From NCBI GenBank assembly GCA_945952355.1, contig CAMFIW010000229.1:1-5565 (forward strand): a DNA stretch of 5,565 nucleotides, in the 5' to 3' direction. Below are positions 1 to 5,565 of this stretch, one piece after another (within the stretch, counting starts at the first letter, position 1; the number at the start of each line of letters is the position of its first letter). The stretch is from an uncultured Phenylobacterium sp. Lineage in GTDB: Bacteria; Pseudomonadota; Alphaproteobacteria; Caulobacterales; Caulobacteraceae. The notes beneath the pieces are model-generated. The model had not been told where the DNA came from. It was given only the letters and a program-made list of their open reading frames with translations, and ran no database searches. The position numbers and the translations under genes are program-made.

Positions 1-1907
1 GATTGGGCCTGGACGAACCCGGTCGACGGGTCGGTCTGCAGGGCGTTGTCCTTCTTCACGTCGAAGATCGACGCGGTCAGCGAGGCGCGGTTGCCTAGCA
101 CGCCGACCTTGGCGCCGGCCTCCCAGACTTCGCTCTCCTCGGGCGCCAGGTCCTTGGCGGTCAGGGCCACAGCCGTGCCCGCGCCGACCACAGAGGCGCC
201 CTGCGGGGTCTGCGACTTGCCCCAGGAGACGTAGTAGGTCTGGCTGTCGGACGGCTCGTAGACGACGCTGAGGCGCGGACTGGTGAGGTTCGACTTCACC
301 TTCAGCCCGCCGACCGGCGCTTCCAGGCCGTTCATCTGCAGGGTGTCGAGCTCGGCCGAATAGCGCTCGTAGCGGAGCGAGCCGATGATCGAGAGCTGGT
401 CGGTCAACCACAGGCGGTCGGTCAGGAAGACGCCGAGATCGGTCGCCTCGCCCTCGGTCTTCAGCGCCGCCGTGCCGGCGAAGTTGGTCGAGACGCTGCC
501 GCCCAGGACGTTGGTGGTGCAGTTGGCGGTTCCGACGCAGGTGATGTTCACGCCCGGGATCGGACGAAACACCGTGTAGCCCGCGGGGACGTTCGGGTTC
601 GGATTGACCAGCGGGTGCGGAATATTCGGCTGCGAGGTGACGCCCGACGGCAGGGTGTAGCCGAAGAACTGCTTGTCGTTGTGCTGATAGGAGACGTCGG
701 TCCCGACGATCAGCTGGTTGCGCAGGCCGCCGAACTTCAGGTCCATCCGGGCGGTGGAGATGTTCTGGACGCCCCAGCTGTCCTGGTCGTACGGACCGGA
801 GCCGCCCACGCCGCCGTAAGCTTCGGTGGCCGGGTTGTTGTCGAACAGGGCCGTCGTGCAGGCGGCGTTGCACTGGTCGGTCGTCGTGTACTGGAAGTAG
901 CGCGAGTAGGCGCCGACCCGGCTGTCGGAGGTGAAGGTCAGCCAGTCGTTGGCCTTGTGGCTGAAGCGCGCCGTCAGGATGTCGGCGTCCGTTCGGTCGG
1001 TGTCGCCATTGAAGCCCAGGAAGCTCGAACGCTCGACGCCCACGCCGTACTCGCTGGCCGGCATGGCGATGATCTGGCCCGGCGGCTGGACGATGGTGAT
1101 GCCGTAGTCCGGCACCCGGCGATCGTGCTGGTGCAGGTAGCTGAGCGTCAGGCTGGTGTCGGTCCCCAGGCCGAAGCCGACCGAGAGGGCCGCGCCCCAG
1201 CGCTCCGACTTGATCTTGTCGCGGTCCACCACGCCGGTGGAGTTGGCCATCAGGTTCAGCCGCACCGCCGTCGTGTCGTTGATCACGTGGTTGATGTCAG
1301 CCAGGCAGCGATAGTAGTCGCCGTTGCCGACATAGGCGTCGAGGCTGGTGAAGTCCTTGAGCTGCGGGGCCTTGGAGACGGTGTTGATCACCCCGCCGGT
1401 GGTGCCGCGGCCGAACATGGCGCCCGACGGACCCTTCAGGACCTGGACTTCCTGATAGTTGAAGCTGTCGCGGGTGTAGACGCCGAAGTCGCGCAGGCCG
1501 TCGATATAGACGTCGTCCTTGGAATCGAAGCCGCGGATCTTGAACTGGTCGCCGTTGAGCGTGCCGCCCTCGCCGATGGCGATGGTGATGCCCGGCACAT
1601 TGCGCAGGGCCTGCTCCAGGCTGGTCACGCCCTGGTTCCTGAGCTGGGCCTGGTTCACGACGCTGATCGCCTGGGGGGTGTCCTGCACCGTGGCCGGCAT
1701 GACCGACAGGCCGGTATTGGTGTCGAGCGCGCTCTTCTGCCCGGTGACCGTGACGCCCGAGACCTCGGTCGCGCCGTCCGCGTCCGCCGCAGCGTCGGCC
1801 GAGTGGGCCGCGCTCGCCAGGCCCGCCGAGGCCGCCAGAGCCGCTGCGCCGAGCCGGTAGGCCCGCTTCTTCCGATAGGCGACGACGCCGCCCCCAACCC
1901 CGATCAT
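1..1907 (-). CDS. TonB-dependent siderophore receptor, Fiu/FhuA type (3'-truncated by window edge)
   Basis: Outer-membrane receptor that would import a ferric siderophore, probably a catecholate, using energy from TonB-ExbB-ExbD. Reading leftward from the ATG at 1907, 635 codons are open without a stop to the window edge. Seen: a signal peptide (basic YRKKR near residue 11, hydrophobic LGAAALAASAGLASA at 19-33); a TonB-box-like EVSGVTVTG at 48-56; a plug domain at about 70-178 with DTPQAISVV (76-84), KIRGFDSKDDVYIDGLRDF (123-141), VQVLKGPSGAMFGRGTTGG (154-172) and INTVSK; then barrel strands from about 188, including LAPEESEVWEAGAK late in the visible part. The plug motifs match the Fiu-like class (COG4774). 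Fiu-type receptors have roughly 700-760 residues, so about 100-130 C-terminal residues lie outside. Two likely external loops carry cysteine pairs (DQCNAACTT; CVGTANCTT). Start: ATG preceded by GAGAGGG (1911-1917). The frame stays open upstream, but an alternative GTG at 1964-1962 would fall inside the predicted promoter. Family call is firm; the exact siderophore is not determinable. Confidence 0.95.
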   Translation of the reverse strand, partial: MIGVGGGVVAYRKKRAYRLGAAALAASAGLASAAHSADAAADADGATEVSGVTVTGQKSALDTNTGLSVMPATVQDTPQAISVVNQAQLRNQGVTSLEQALRNVPGITIAIGEGGTLNGDQFKIRGFDSKDDVYIDGLRDFGVYTRDSFNYQEVQVLKGPSGAMFGRGTTGGVINTVSKAPQLKDFTSLDAYVGNGDYYRCLADINHVINDTTAVRLNLMANSTGVVDRDKIKSERWGAALSVGFGLGTDTSLTLSYLHQHDRRVPDYGITIVQPPGQIIAMPASEYGVGVERSSFLGFNGDTDRTDADILTARFSHKANDWLTFTSDSRVGAYSRYFQYTTTDQCNAACTTALFDNNPATEAYGGVGGSGPYDQDSWGVQNISTARMDLKFGGLRNQLIVGTDVSYQHNDKQFFGYTLPSGVTSQPNIPHPLVNPNPNVPAGYTVFRPIPGVNITCVGTANCTTNVLGGSVSTNFAGTAALKTEGEATDLGVFLTDRLWLTDQLSIIGSLRYERYSAELDTLQMNGLEAPVGGLKVKSNLTSPRLSVVYEPSDSQTYYVSWGKSQTPQGASVVGAGTAVALTAKDLAPEESEVWEAGAKVGVLGNRASLTASIFDVKKDNALQTDPSTGFVQAQ

Positions 1908-1945
1908 GAACCCTCTCGCCCACGCTGAACTGATATTGCGAGGCG

Positions 1946-1974
1946 TTCTTAGTTGCAGCTTCACGGGATGGCAA
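1946..1974 (-). promoter_or_regulatory. Candidate sigma-70-type promoter of the TonB-dependent receptor
   Basis: Read on the minus strand, TTGCCA (1974-1969, 5 of 6 to TTGACA) is separated by exactly 17 bases from TAAGAA (1951-1946, a weak 3 of 6 match to TATAAT). It lies about 40-65 bases upstream of the receptor ATG, giving a predicted leader of roughly 30 bases. The -35 hexamer directly abuts the Fur-box-like repeat at 1975-1989, which supports the pairing. Inferred from pattern and position only; the -10 match is weak. Confidence 0.4.
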
Positions 1975-1989
1975 TGCGAGTCATTCGCA
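1975..1989 (-). promoter_or_regulatory. Fur-box-like operator (7-1-7 inverted repeat)
   Basis: The plus-strand sequence TGCGAGTCATTCGCA is an inverted repeat: TGCGA and TCGCA are perfect complements, and in the 7-1-7 form TGATAAT-N-ATTATCA recognised by Fur the two heptamers pair at 6 of 7 positions. The outer TG/CA and inner T-N-ATT positions of the Fur consensus are kept, with C/G replacing AT in mid-arm, as might be expected in a high-GC genome. It abuts the candidate -35 of a siderophore receptor, where Fur-Fe would block transcription when iron is plentiful. An Irr- or other Fur-family site cannot be excluded. It also lies about 105 bases upstream of the divergent crotonase gene. Confidence 0.6.
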
Positions 1990-2005
1990 AATGCAGCGAA
2001 AACGA

Positions 2006-2017
2006 CACGGAACCGTG
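2006..2017. promoter_or_regulatory. Short palindrome, candidate operator in the divergent intergenic region
   Basis: CACGG-AA-CCGTG is a perfect 5-bp inverted repeat around a 2-base centre. It extends to 7 of 8 paired positions as CGaCACGG-AA-CCGTGgCG (2003-2020). It sits 77 bases before the crotonase ATG and 99 bases from the receptor ATG, separate from the Fur-like repeat. Size and placement would suit a dimeric repressor of the crotonase-gcdH operon (TetR or GntR families often use such sites). No regulator gene is visible in the window, and a repeat this short can occur by chance. Confidence 0.25.
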
Positions 2018-2081
2018 GCGGCCCGCCCTCTTCCGGCCTTGCCAAGCAGCCGGGGCGGACCAGACTTCCAGCCAGAGCACC

Positions 2082-2087
2082 GGGAGA
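2082..2087 (+). promoter_or_regulatory. Ribosome binding site fixing the crotonase start
   Basis: GGGAGA lies 7 bases before the ATG at 2095. It matters because the reading frame is open upstream to about 1906, so an automatic call could begin far too early, inside the divergent promoter region. The protein family's N-terminus (a short strand, then VAIVTLNRP near residue 14) fits a start at 2095. Confidence 0.75.
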
Positions 2088-2094
2088 AACGCAG

Positions 2095-2883
2095 ATGGAA
2101 TTCGAGACGGTCACCTACGAGACGCGAGGCGAGGTGGCGATCGTCACCCTGAACCGGCCGGACAAGCTTAACGCCATCAACGCCGACCTGCGGCGCGACG
2201 TCGGTGACGCCTTCGCCTGGGCCCGGGCCGACGACGCGATCCGCGCCGTGGTGATGACGGGGGCCGGGCGCGGCTTCTGTTCCGGGGCCGACCTGACAGG
2301 CGTCCCGCCGACCCCGGGCGCGGACCAGAACAGCCGTCTCGACGACATGGGCTGGGTCGGACATTGGGCGCGGCTGTTCCACGACTTCGACAAGCCGCTG
2401 ATCGGGGCGATCAACGGAGTCTGCGCCGGGGCCGGCATGAGTGCTGCCCTGGCCTGCGACGTCCGCATCGGCTCGCCCGCCGCCCGCTTCAAGACCACCT
2501 TCGTCGAGCGCAGCCTCTCGCCGGATTCCGGCATGAGCTGGTTCCTGCCGCGGATCGTGGGCTATGCGGCCGCCGCCGACCTGATCATGACCAGCCGCAT
2601 GGTGGAGGCCGACGAGGCGAAGAGCCTCGGCCTGCTCAACCGCATCGTCGAAGGCGACCTGATCGAGGCCGCCTTGGCCTATGCCCAGGAGATGACCCGC
2701 TGGCCGCCGCTGGCGGTGCGCATGGCCAAGAAGGTTCTGCAGCACAACCAGGAGGCCGACCTGGCCTCGGCGCTCCGGTACGAATCCGTCGGCCTCGGCT
2801 TCGCCCGCCGCGCGGTGAACGACGCACGGGAATCCCTCGCCTCGTTCCGAGAGAAGCGCAAAGGCGTCTACACGGGGACCTGA
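2095..2883 (+). CDS. Enoyl-CoA hydratase/isomerase (crotonase superfamily), PaaG-like active site
   Basis: A 262-residue cytosolic crotonase-fold enzyme acting on an acyl-CoA thioester; the length is normal for the family. Seen: [13 protein letters not shown] (17-29), the first oxyanion-hole segment [10 protein letters not shown] (58-67), the second oxyanion segment [17 protein letters not shown] (106-122), [14 protein letters not shown] (143-156) and the C-terminal helix region ending in ASFREKR. Classical hydratases use two glutamates (rat Glu144 and Glu164). Here the Glu144 position, in the GGGCEL segment, is Ser116, and PDSG supplies Asp144, aligned with the aspartate of the PDCGG segment in PaaG-type isomerases. 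Glu138 (FVERS) lies near the Glu164 position but is shifted by two residues, so its role is uncertain. It is followed after 41 bases by gcdH on the same strand, suggesting co-transcription and acyl-CoA catabolism. Superfamily assignment is firm; hydratase versus isomerase is open. Confidence 0.9.
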   Translation: MEFETVTYETRGEVAIVTLNRPDKLNAINADLRRDVGDAFAWARADDAIRAVVMTGAGRGFCSGADLTGVPPTPGADQNSRLDDMGWVGHWARLFHDFDKPLIGAINGVCAGAGMSAALACDVRIGSPAARFKTTFVERSLSPDSGMSWFLPRIVGYAAAADLIMTSRMVEADEAKSLGLLNRIVEGDLIEAALAYAQEMTRWPPLAVRMAKKVLQHNQEADLASALRYESVGLGFARRAVNDARESLASFREKRKGVYTGT

Positions 2884-2924
2884 TTTCGGCCCATAAGGCG
2901 GCCGGAACATTCTGGAGACCCGCC

Positions 2925-4115
2925 ATGGCCCTCGACACCGCCGCCGACGCCAAGACCTTCGACTGGGAAGATCCGCTGGACCTGGGCTCCCGGCTCTCCG
3001 AGGACGAGCGCATGGTGTGGGACGCCGCGCGCAGCTATGCCCGCGAGAAGCTGTTGCCGCGGGTGGTCTCGGCCTTCGCCGAGGAGCGGTTCGACCGCGA
3101 GATCATGAACGAGATGGGCGCGCTGGGCTTCCTCGGCCCGACGCTGCCCGAAGAGTACGGCGGCGCCGGGGTCAACCACGTGGCCTATGGGCTGATCGCC
3201 CGGGAGATCGAGGCGATCGATAGCGGCTACCGCTCGGCCATGAGCGTGCAGTCCTCGCTGGTCATGTACCCGATCTACGCCTTCGGCTCGGAAGAGCAGA
3301 AGAAGCACTACCTCCCGGGCATGGCGCGCGGCGAGATCGTCGGCTGCTTCGGCCTGACCGAGGCCGACGGCGGGTCCGACCCCGCCTCGATGCGGACGGT
3401 CGCCCGCAAGGCGCCGGGCGGCTACAGCCTCTCGGGCGCCAAGATGTGGATCACCAATGCTCCGATCGCCGACGTGGCCCTGGTCTGGGCCAAGCTCGAC
3501 GGCGTGATCCGCGGCTTCCTGGTCGACCGCGGCTCCAAGGGCTTCGAGACCCCGAAGATCCAGAACAAGCTCAGCCTGCGCGCCTCGGTCACCGGCGAGA
3601 TCGCCCTCGACGACGTCTTCGTGCCTGAGGACAAGATACTGCCGAACGTCAGCGGCCTGCGCGGCCCGTTCTCGTGCCTGAACAAGGCGCGCTACGGCAT
3701 CGCCTGGGGGGCCATGGGCGCGGCGGACTTCTGCCTGCACGCCAGCCGCGAATACACCCAGACGCGCAAGGTGTTCGGCAAGCCGCTGGCCGCGCGCCAG
3801 CTGATCCAGAAGAAGCTGGCCGACATGCAGACCGAGATCGCGCTGGGCTTCGAGGGCGCCCTGGCGCTCGGCCGGCTGATCGACCAGGGCGCCTGGGTGC
3901 CGGAGGCCATCAGCCTGATGAAGCGCAACAACTGCGGCAAGGCGCTGGCCATCGCCCGGGAGGCGCGCGACATCCACGGCGGCAACGGGATCAGCGGCGA
4001 CTATCACGTGATGCGCCACGCCGCGAACCTGGAGACGGTGAACACCTATGAAGGCGCGCACGATGTCCACGCCCTGATCCTGGGCCGCGCCATCACCGGC
4101 GAAAACGCGTTCTAG
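2925..4115 (+). CDS. gcdH: Glutaryl-CoA dehydrogenase (decarboxylating type)
   Basis: FAD enzyme (EC 1.3.8.6) that oxidises glutaryl-CoA and decarboxylates the intermediate to crotonyl-CoA, passing electrons to ETF; it serves lysine, tryptophan and glutarate breakdown. The 396-residue length is normal and complete. Seen: N-terminal helical domain with FDWEDPL (12-18) and [12 protein letters not shown] (71-82); substrate-pocket motif [15 protein letters not shown] (100-114); flavin-binding [16 protein letters not shown] (141-156) and [11 protein letters not shown] (174-184); C-terminal domain with [10 protein letters not shown] (253-262), [14 protein letters not shown] (292-305), HGGNGIS (351-357) and NTYEGAHD (373-380). 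Glu376 is the catalytic base (human Glu370), Arg103 corresponds to Arg94, which holds the free carboxylate, and Glu96 and Tyr375 match residues found in decarboxylating enzymes. Start: ATG at 2925, 6 bases after TGGAGA (2913-2918). It lies 41 bases behind the crotonase gene, very likely one transcript. Confidence 0.96.
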   Translation: MALDTAADAKTFDWEDPLDLGSRLSEDERMVWDAARSYAREKLLPRVVSAFAEERFDREIMNEMGALGFLGPTLPEEYGGAGVNHVAYGLIAREIEAIDSGYRSAMSVQSSLVMYPIYAFGSEEQKKHYLPGMARGEIVGCFGLTEADGGSDPASMRTVARKAPGGYSLSGAKMWITNAPIADVALVWAKLDGVIRGFLVDRGSKGFETPKIQNKLSLRASVTGEIALDDVFVPEDKILPNVSGLRGPFSCLNKARYGIAWGAMGAADFCLHASREYTQTRKVFGKPLAARQLIQKKLADMQTEIALGFEGALALGRLIDQGAWVPEAISLMKRNNCGKALAIAREARDIHGGNGISGDYHVMRHAANLETVNTYEGAHDVHALILGRAITGENAF

Positions 4116-4125
4116 CACCTCGCAT

Positions 4126-4154
4126 GGCGGGCCGATCGTCGCGGCCGGCCCGCC
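4126..4154 (+). terminator. GC-rich hairpin after gcdH, possible terminator
   Basis: GGCGGGCCG (4126-4134) and CGGCCCGCC (4146-4154) form a perfect 9-bp stem with an 11-base loop, starting 11 bases after the gcdH stop codon. It is the only strong inverted repeat between gcdH and the PAS gene, so it probably ends or stabilises the upstream message. No run of T follows (the next bases read GCGAACCTTGAG), so it is not a textbook intrinsic terminator. It may need Rho or act as a 3'-end stabiliser. Confidence 0.45.
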
Positions 4155-4212
4155 GCGAACCTTGAGTTCACCTTTGGCGTGTAGCGTCCTCCCTGGGAAC
4201 TGGGGGCAGGCC

Positions 4213-5565
4213 ATGGGTGAAGTGCGTCCGCACGACACGCCGACCGACCGGCGGGCCATGATCGACTGGCTGTTCGACAACGGCCGCGAGATCCTGTTCG
4301 TCATCGGCCCCGACAAGCGTTTCCGGCTGGTGAGCCCCGCCTTCACCCGCGCCACGGGCTGGACCGAGGCCGAGATTCTGGGCCGCTCCACCCGCGACAT
4401 CATCCACCCGCACGACCATTCCGAGGTCGACCTGCAACTCGCCGACCTGGCCGAGGCGGGCGAGGCGAAGAGCATGTCTCGCGTGCGCATGAAGGACGGC
4501 GGCTGGCGCTGGTTCGCCGGCCGGGCGCACCTCGCCCAGGACGGCGGCATTATCGGGCTGGCCCGCGACGTCACCGAGGATCGCGCCCGCCTGCTGGAGC
4601 TGGAGGACGTCCGCAAGACGCGCCTGCTGCTCTCCGGGGCCGCCGGAGTTGGCGCCTGGACCTACGAGCCCACGGAAGGCCGCGTGGCCTGGTCGGACGA
4701 CATCTGCGCGATCACCGGCTATGCGCCCGACGAAATCTCCAGCCCCGAACAGTTCGCCGAGGCCCTGCATCCCGAGGAAGCCGAGGTCGTCGAGCGCATG
4801 TTCGCGCAGGGGGTGGAGACCGGCGAAGGCGCGAGCTTCGAGCACCGGATGCGCCACAAGGACGGGACCTGGGCCACCTGGCGCGCGACTTTCCGCTGCG
4901 AGCCGCGGCCGGGCGGGGTCTTCGCGCTGAACGGCATCTCCCAGCACATCACCGAACTGGTCCAGGCCCGCGACGCGGCGCTACAGGGCGAACGCCGCAT
5001 CCGCCAGCTCGTCGAGGCGGCTCCCTTCGCCGTCGCCATGTTCGACATGGAGCTGCGCTACCAGGTGGCCAGCGCCGCCTGGCGTCACGCCTTCAGCCTG
5101 AACCATCGGCCCTATCTGGGGCTGAGGCTGCAGGAGGTGTTTCCCGACATGCCCCGGCGCTTCCTGCGCGCCCAGGCGCGGGCGCTGGAAGGCCTGCCGA
5201 CCTCGGTCAAGGAAGACCGCTTCACGGACAGCCAGGGCGGCAGGCACTGGATCCGCTGGGAGGCTCGGCCGTGGCGTGACACCTCCGGCGAAATCCTCGG
5301 CATGCTGGTCTATGTCGACGACATCTCCGCCGTGGCCAAGGCCAAGCACGAGGCCCAGACCAATGCGCGCCGCCTGAAGGTGGCGCTGAATGCGGCCGAC
5401 GCAGGCGTCTACGAGATCGACCATCGGGCACGCACCTTCTGGTCCAGCCCGGAGTTCAAACGGCTCGCGGGCCGGGCCTCGCGCAGCTACGCCAATGCGG
5501 TGAAGCTGAAATTCCCAAACTTTCATCCGGACGACATGGAACGGGTGCGCCAGGCCTTCCTCGAC
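4213..5565 (+). CDS. Multi-PAS sensor protein, probable histidine kinase N-terminus (3'-truncated by window edge)
   Basis: The 451 visible codons stay open to the edge and encode four tandem PAS domains. PAS1 spans about 16-122 (LFVIGPDKRFRLVSPAFTRA, ATGWTEAEILGR, closing GLARDVTEDR). PAS2 spans about 133-250 (GAWTYEP, ITGYAPDEI, LHPEE, HRMRHKDGTWATWR, closing GISQHITE). PAS3 spans about 262-372 (LVEAAPFAVAMFDMELRYQV, EVFPDMP, WIRWEARPWRD, closing VYVDDIS). PAS4 starts near 387 (ALNAADAGVYEID, SSPEFKRL, FHPDDMERVRQAF) and is cut off. Charged helical linkers join the domains (about 122-137, 249-265, 371-390). No signal peptide or membrane segment is visible, so sensing is probably cytosolic. 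PAS4 and the overall layout resemble alphaproteobacterial hybrid histidine kinases; a GGDEF/EAL output is also possible. Start: ATG at 4213 with GGGGG at 4202-4206; the frame stays open upstream for some distance, and TTG at 4174 is a weaker alternative. The gene lies 97 bases after gcdH, beyond the hairpin, and is probably a separate unit. Confidence 0.88.
   Translation, partial: MGEVRPHDTPTDRRAMIDWLFDNGREILFVIGPDKRFRLVSPAFTRATGWTEAEILGRSTRDIIHPHDHSEVDLQLADLAEAGEAKSMSRVRMKDGGWRWFAGRAHLAQDGGIIGLARDVTEDRARLLELEDVRKTRLLLSGAAGVGAWTYEPTEGRVAWSDDICAITGYAPDEISSPEQFAEALHPEEAEVVERMFAQGVETGEGASFEHRMRHKDGTWATWRATFRCEPRPGGVFALNGISQHITELVQARDAALQGERRIRQLVEAAPFAVAMFDMELRYQVASAAWRHAFSLNHRPYLGLRLQEVFPDMPRRFLRAQARALEGLPTSVKEDRFTDSQGGRHWIRWEARPWRDTSGEILGMLVYVDDISAVAKAKHEAQTNARRLKVALNAADAGVYEIDHRARTFWSSPEFKRLAGRASRSYANAVKLKFPNFHPDDMERVRQAFLD

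Noticed and set aside
615..1928. A 437-codon open frame on the plus strand antisense to the receptor.
   Set aside because: It is rich in Val, Ala, Arg, Gly and His with no recognisable motif, and lies wholly opposite a receptor with clear plug and barrel motifs. This is a typical shadow frame in high-GC DNA.
2039..2067. Candidate promoter for the crotonase operon (TTGCCA, 17 bases, AGACTT).
   Set aside because: The -35 is acceptable but the -10 scarcely matches any consensus, so it is not listed as a feature.
1906..2094. Possible N-terminal extension of the crotonase, since its frame is open from 1906.
   Set aside because: The extension would cover both candidate regulatory repeats and the receptor promoter, has no family match, and a good ribosome site with normal spacing precedes the ATG at 2095.
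1981..2910. A 309-codon minus-strand frame opposite the crotonase gene.
   Set aside because: Composition-driven shadow of a well-supported gene; it also reads through the divergent promoter region.
4162..4190. Possible promoter for the PAS gene (TTGAGT near 4162, TAGCGT near 4182).
   Set aside because: The spacer is only 14 bases and the -10 is poor; no alternative with correct spacing was found.
2868..4616. A 582-codon open frame on the minus strand opposite gcdH and the PAS gene.
   Set aside because: It spans two real genes and the hairpin between them, has low-complexity composition and no family signature. Shadow frame.
4168..5526. Minus-strand open frames opposite the PAS gene (4168-4947 and 4981-5526).
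   Set aside because: The plus-strand frame gives clear PAS repeats, while these lack motifs and interrupt each other.
1..5565. Search for mobile elements, CRISPR arrays, tRNA/rRNA genes, phage genes and tandem repeats.
   Set aside because: None seen. The coding sequences are intact, with uniform base composition and no direct or terminal repeats.

Overview
The window is high-GC DNA (about two thirds G+C by eye) with dense coding. The gene types suggest an alphaproteobacterium, probably Caulobacterales (Caulobacter/Phenylobacterium-like): a Fiu-type TonB-dependent receptor, a decarboxylating glutaryl-CoA dehydrogenase and a multi-PAS sensor whose last PAS resembles those of Caulobacter-type hybrid kinases. 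The placement is an inference from family resemblance, not from a marker gene.

Layout. Bases 1-1907 (minus strand) hold the first 635 codons of a TonB-dependent siderophore receptor; its C-terminal barrel strands lie beyond the left edge. Bases 1908-2094 are a 187-bp divergent intergenic region. It carries a Fur-box-like 7-1-7 inverted repeat (1975-1989) directly against a plausible -35/-10 pair for the receptor, and a separate perfect palindrome (2006-2017) nearer the rightward genes. Bases 2095-2883 (+) encode a crotonase-family protein, and bases 2925-4115 (+) encode glutaryl-CoA dehydrogenase (GcdH). These two are 41 bp apart and look like an operon. A GC-rich hairpin (4126-4154) follows gcdH. 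Bases 4213-5565 (+) encode the N-terminal 451 residues of a sensor protein with at least four tandem PAS domains; it runs off the right edge, so its output domain is not visible.

How the genes fit together. GcdH oxidises and decarboxylates glutaryl-CoA to crotonyl-CoA, the entry step from lysine, tryptophan or glutarate breakdown. A crotonase next to it would be expected to hydrate crotonyl-CoA. However, this one lacks one of the two catalytic glutamates of classical hydratases and carries an isomerase-like aspartate, so it may be a PaaG-like isomerase or have another role. The receptor serves ferric-siderophore import and appears to be under iron control. The PAS sensor has no evident functional tie to its neighbours.

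Nothing here looks like a wholly new system. The window is mostly ordinary chromosomal metabolism, transport and signalling, and the points worth checking are regulatory and active-site details. I found no RNA genes, mobile elements, CRISPR arrays or recent-transfer signatures, and no gene-free stretch longer than 300 bases.
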